From FEN-1219 sp963817615 (GTDB taxonomy: Bacteria > Pseudomonadota > Gammaproteobacteria > Steroidobacterales > Rariloculaceae), in contig CAWFPH010000003.1 of assembly GCA_963817615.1 (NCBI GenBank), forward strand, positions 1,116,001 to 1,180,000: a stretch of DNA of 64,000 bases, in the 5' to 3' direction. Positions 61,458-64,000 of this stretch are shown piece by piece; position 1 is the stretch's first letter, and every line of letters begins with the position of its first letter. The position numbers and the translations under genes were made by a program. The notes beneath the pieces are model-generated. The model was not told the DNA's origin, made no database searches, and worked only from the letters and a program-made list of their open reading frames with translations.

Positions 61458-62828
61458 GTGGATCCGACGACGCTCACCGCGCTATCGCCGCTCGATGGCC
61501 GCTACGCCCGGAAAGCCGCCCCGCTGCGCCCGTATCTTTCCGAGTTTGCACTGATTCGCTATCGCGTGCTGATCGAGGTGCGCTGGCTGCAGCACCTCGC
61601 GGACGAAGCCCGCATTGCGGACATCGGCACGCTCGACTCGCCCGCGAAGGACGTGCTGAACGAGATCGTCGACAAGTTCGCCCTCGACGATGCGAAGCAA
61701 GTGAAGGCGCTCGAGAGCGAGACGAACCACGACGTCAAGGCCGTCGAGTATTACCTACGGCAGAAGCTCGAAGGAGTGTCCGGCCGCCACGGCAACTTGA
61801 CCGCTTTTCTGCACTTCGCCGCAACGTCCGAGGACATCAACAACATCGCGTACGCGTTGATGCTGCGAGATGCGCGCCAGCGCGTGCTTCTGCCGCTGCT
61901 CAAGACGCTCACCATAGAGCTCCGCGCGCTCGCTCACCGGTTCGCCGACCTGCCGATGCTCGCGCGCACTCACGGCCAGCCGGCTACGCCTACGACGCTC
62001 GGCAAGGAGCTCGCGAATTTCGTTTATCGGCTCGAGCGCCAGGCCGACCTGTTCGCAGCCGTCTCGATCCGGGGCAAGTTCAACGGCGCGGTCGGCAATT
62101 TCAACGCCCACGTGGCTGCCTATCCGGATGCCGACTGGCCGGAGATCACGAACCGGTTTCTCGAATCGCTCGGCATCGAGCCGACGCCGTACTCGACCCA
62201 AATCGAGCCGCACGATTGGATCGCCGAATATTGTCAGGCGCTCGTCCGCATCAACACGGTCTTCACTGCGCTCTGTCGCGATCTTTGGGGCTACATCAGT
62301 CTCGGCTATTTCCGTTCGCGTCTCGTAGCGGGCGAAGTAGGCTCCTCGACCATGCCGCACAAGGTGAATCCGATCGAGTTCGAGAACGCCGAGGGCAATC
62401 TCGCGGTCGCGAACGAGCTGCTCGTGCTGCTCGCGGGCAAGCTGCCCGTGTCGCGGTGGCAACGCGACCTCACGGATTCGACCGTGCTGCGCAATCTGGC
62501 GACGGCGCTCGGTCATACCCTGGTCGCGTTCGATTCCTGCCAACGCGGGCTCGGCAAGCTCGACGCGGACCCGGAGCGCATCGCCGCCGACCTCGTCGAG
62601 CGCTGGGAAGTCTTGGCCGAAGCCGTGCAGACCGTCATGCGGCGCCACGGCCTCGCGGACGCTTACGAACGCCTCAAAGAGCTGACTCGCGGCCGGCAAA
62701 TCGACCGCGCCGTCCTGCAGGAGTTCATCGCAGGCCTCGAGCTGCCTCCGGCCGCACGCGAAGAGCTGCTGCGGCTCACGCCCTCCTCGTACACCGGCCT
62801 CGCCGCGCGCTTCGCACGCAGCATCTGA
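61458..62828 (+). CDS. purB: Adenylosuccinate lyase
   Basis: It acts twice in purine synthesis, releasing fumarate. The start GTG at 61458 is chosen because it gives 456 residues and 'MDPTTLTALSPLDGRY', aligning with E. coli PurB; a TTG lies seven codons upstream. The superfamily signature is 'SSTMPHKVNPIEFENAEGN'. 'ARTHGQPATPTTLGKELANF' and 'RWQRDLTDSTVLRNL' are further hallmarks. A TATGAT hexamer near 61414 could be part of its promoter. Confidence 0.96.
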   Translation: MDPTTLTALSPLDGRYARKAAPLRPYLSEFALIRYRVLIEVRWLQHLADEARIADIGTLDSPAKDVLNEIVDKFALDDAKQVKALESETNHDVKAVEYYLRQKLEGVSGRHGNLTAFLHFAATSEDINNIAYALMLRDARQRVLLPLLKTLTIELRALAHRFADLPMLARTHGQPATPTTLGKELANFVYRLERQADLFAAVSIRGKFNGAVGNFNAHVAAYPDADWPEITNRFLESLGIEPTPYSTQIEPHDWIAEYCQALVRINTVFTALCRDLWGYISLGYFRSRLVAGEVGSSTMPHKVNPIEFENAEGNLAVANELLVLLAGKLPVSRWQRDLTDSTVLRNLATALGHTLVAFDSCQRGLGKLDADPERIAADLVERWEVLAEAVQTVMRRHGLADAYERLKELTRGRQIDRAVLQEFIAGLELPPAAREELLRLTPSSYTGLAARFARSI

Positions 62829-62938
62829 CGCTTCGCCCCGCGATCCGCTGCACGCGGCTCGCTTCCGGCAAAACGTGACTTGCGGCACAGCGGCAATAGG
62901 ACCGTTAAGTAAACTCGTTTCGCGACGGGAAAGGCGTC

Positions 62939-63448
62939 ATGCCAGAAATAAAGGAACAGATCAAAACCCGCGGCGTACGCCAAGTGCTGTCCAGCGTAGA
63001 AGACGTGCGGGCCGCGGTCGTCGACATCACGAGCAAGGCGAATCGCACGCTCTCGATCCTGACCCACGATCTCGAACCGCCCGTTTACGATCACGACGAT
63101 TTCCTCGAGACGCTCAAGAAATTCATCCTCGCGCGCAGTTTCGCCCGCGTCCGCGTGCTGATCGTCGACCCCACACGCGTAATCAAGACCGGCAGTCGGT
63201 TCGTTACGATGGGCCGGCGCCTGAACAGCTACATCGAGTTCCGCAACGTCCGTCCCGAGTATCGGAGCCATCAGGAGGCGTTCTGCATCGCCGACGAGCA
63301 CGGCCTCGTGTACCGCGCACGCGCCGAAAGCTGGGATGGCATGTCGGACACCTACGAGCCCGCGGTCGCGCGGCTCTATCTGAGCACCTTCGACGGGATG
63401 TGGAACGCCTGCGAGGACGAGCCCGAGCTGCGTCAGCTTCAACTATAA
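62939..63448 (+). CDS. DUF7931-type protein (phospholipase D-like fold suggested)
   Basis: This 169-residue cytoplasmic protein resembles the DUF7931 family found next to purB or nudJ in several gammaproteobacteria. Typical pieces are 'ILTHDLEPPVYDHDDFLETL', 'FARVRVLIVDPTRVI' and 'RRLNSYIEFRNVRPEY'. The pattern resembles a phospholipase D half without an HKD motif. The role is unknown. It lies 110 bp after purB and 35 bp before nudJ. Confidence 0.75.
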   Translation: MPEIKEQIKTRGVRQVLSSVEDVRAAVVDITSKANRTLSILTHDLEPPVYDHDDFLETLKKFILARSFARVRVLIVDPTRVIKTGSRFVTMGRRLNSYIEFRNVRPEYRSHQEAFCIADEHGLVYRARAESWDGMSDTYEPAVARLYLSTFDGMWNACEDEPELRQLQL

Positions 63449-63483
63449 TCTCTCGACCGATTCGGCCGTTCTCACCGTTGCTC

Positions 63484-63966
63484 ATGGCGCAAGGTATCGA
63501 CGTCACCGTTGCGGCCGTCGTCGAGCGCGACGGCAGATTCCTGTTCGTGGAGGAGCTCGCGGGCGGCCATGCCGTGCTCAACCAGCCGGCCGGGCACCTC
63601 GAGCCGGCAGAGTCGTTGACCGCCGCCGTGATCCGCGAAACGCTCGAAGAAACGGGTCACCATTTCGATCCTACCGCCGTCGTCGGCGTCTATCTCTGGC
63701 GCAGCGATGAAACGGGGACCGCCTACTTGCGCGTGACGTTCACAGGTACCGTTCAGCCGCCGTCCGGACCGGCACAGCTCGACGAAGGCATCCTCGCCGT
63801 GCATTGGCTCACGCGTGCGCAAATCGTCCATCGCGAGCGAACCCTCCGCAGCCCGATGGTGCTGCGCTGCCTCGACGACTACCTCGCAGGCGTCCGCCAT
63901 CCACTCTCCCTGCTCACGCACCTCGAGCCGGCGCTCCCGCAACGCGCGACGCAGGCCGGTCACTAG
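63484..63966 (+). CDS. nudJ: Nudix hydrolase NudJ (phosphatase of thiamine/HMP pyrophosphates)
   Basis: This 160-residue protein begins 'GIDVTVAAVVERDGRFLFVE' and has the Nudix box 'GHLEPAESLTAAVIRETLEE' then 'TG'. Length, N-terminal pattern and place near purB match NudJ of E. coli (next to mnmA). mnmA would be expected just beyond the window. The gene ends 34 bases before the window edge. Confidence 0.9.
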   Translation: MAQGIDVTVAAVVERDGRFLFVEELAGGHAVLNQPAGHLEPAESLTAAVIRETLEETGHHFDPTAVVGVYLWRSDETGTAYLRVTFTGTVQPPSGPAQLDEGILAVHWLTRAQIVHRERTLRSPMVLRCLDDYLAGVRHPLSLLTHLEPALPQRATQAGH

Positions 63967-64000
63967 CCCGCCAACCGTTGCGAGCATACGGCGCCGCCGT

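Noticed and set aside
59215..61554. A 779-codon plus-strand frame across the Nudix and fumC genes.
   Set aside because: It spans two well-identified minus-strand genes in antisense and shows no family features.

Overview
The window is G+C-rich, densely coding chromosomal DNA, most likely from a gammaproteobacterium of the Steroidobacterales/Nevskiales type. That placement is an inference. It rests on E. coli-like gene order at two core loci (uvrC-pgsA-tRNA-Gly and phoP/phoQ-like genes near purB and nudJ), a DUF6152 protein, two winged-helix/TolB-like/TPR regulators, and many exported alpha/beta hydrolases. No rRNA, CRISPR array or intact mobile element was seen.

Layout. 1-6.1 kb: a 5'-truncated winged-helix regulator, two exported proteins of unknown function, the 3' remnant of an acyltransferase-3 gene, and a two-domain alpha/beta hydrolase with odd nucleophile elbows. 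6.1-13.7 kb (minus strand): a frameshifted PQQ-dependent dehydrogenase, a medium-chain reductase carrying a signal peptide, an MFS transporter, a decayed EAL-domain gene with a small internal inversion, and an unusual pyruvate kinase. 13.9-17.8 kb: a CBS protein, the glycerol pair glpF-glpK, and an exported unknown. 18-23.3 kb: a truncated HigA-type antitoxin, an exported serine hydrolase, two tandem exported esterases and a di-heme cytochrome c.

23.7-36.4 kb is the most interesting block and looks like an aromatic catabolic island. It holds a flavin-dependent oxygenase-type protein, an RraA-type aldolase, a MetE-core methyltransferase with an NTF2-like partner, an exported double-CxxC protein, an aldo/keto reductase, a Rieske oxygenase, a LysR regulator, an Asp-box propeller, a LigJ-like hydratase, a LigB-like extradiol dioxygenase and a second MetE-core protein. 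LigB-, LigJ- and RraA-type enzymes are the three steps of protocatechuate/gallate 4,5-cleavage. The Rieske enzyme and the MetE-like proteins could prepare a methoxylated or carboxylated precursor. No biochemical role is proven here.

36.4-42.8 kb is a scrapyard: two IS91-type transposase remnants in inverted orientation sharing a 45-bp end, a tandem pair of small membrane proteins (the second frameshifted), a second winged-helix/TPR regulator, gene tails and an exported-protein pseudogene. 42.8-44.2 kb holds a lipoprotein esterase.

44.3-64 kb is core genome: tRNA-Gly(GCC), pgsA, uvrC, a family 4/5 uracil-DNA glycosylase, class II DAHP synthase, NfeD protease with slipin, hrpA (one frameshift), a PhoQ/PhoP-like two-component system with a PepSY protein, a glycine-zipper protein, mazG, a CoA-type Nudix enzyme, fumC, purB, a DUF7931-type protein and nudJ.

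Several otherwise well-preserved genes carry single-base frameshifts (PQQ dehydrogenase, hrpA, the second small membrane protein). These could be real decay or errors in the underlying sequence; sequence alone cannot decide.
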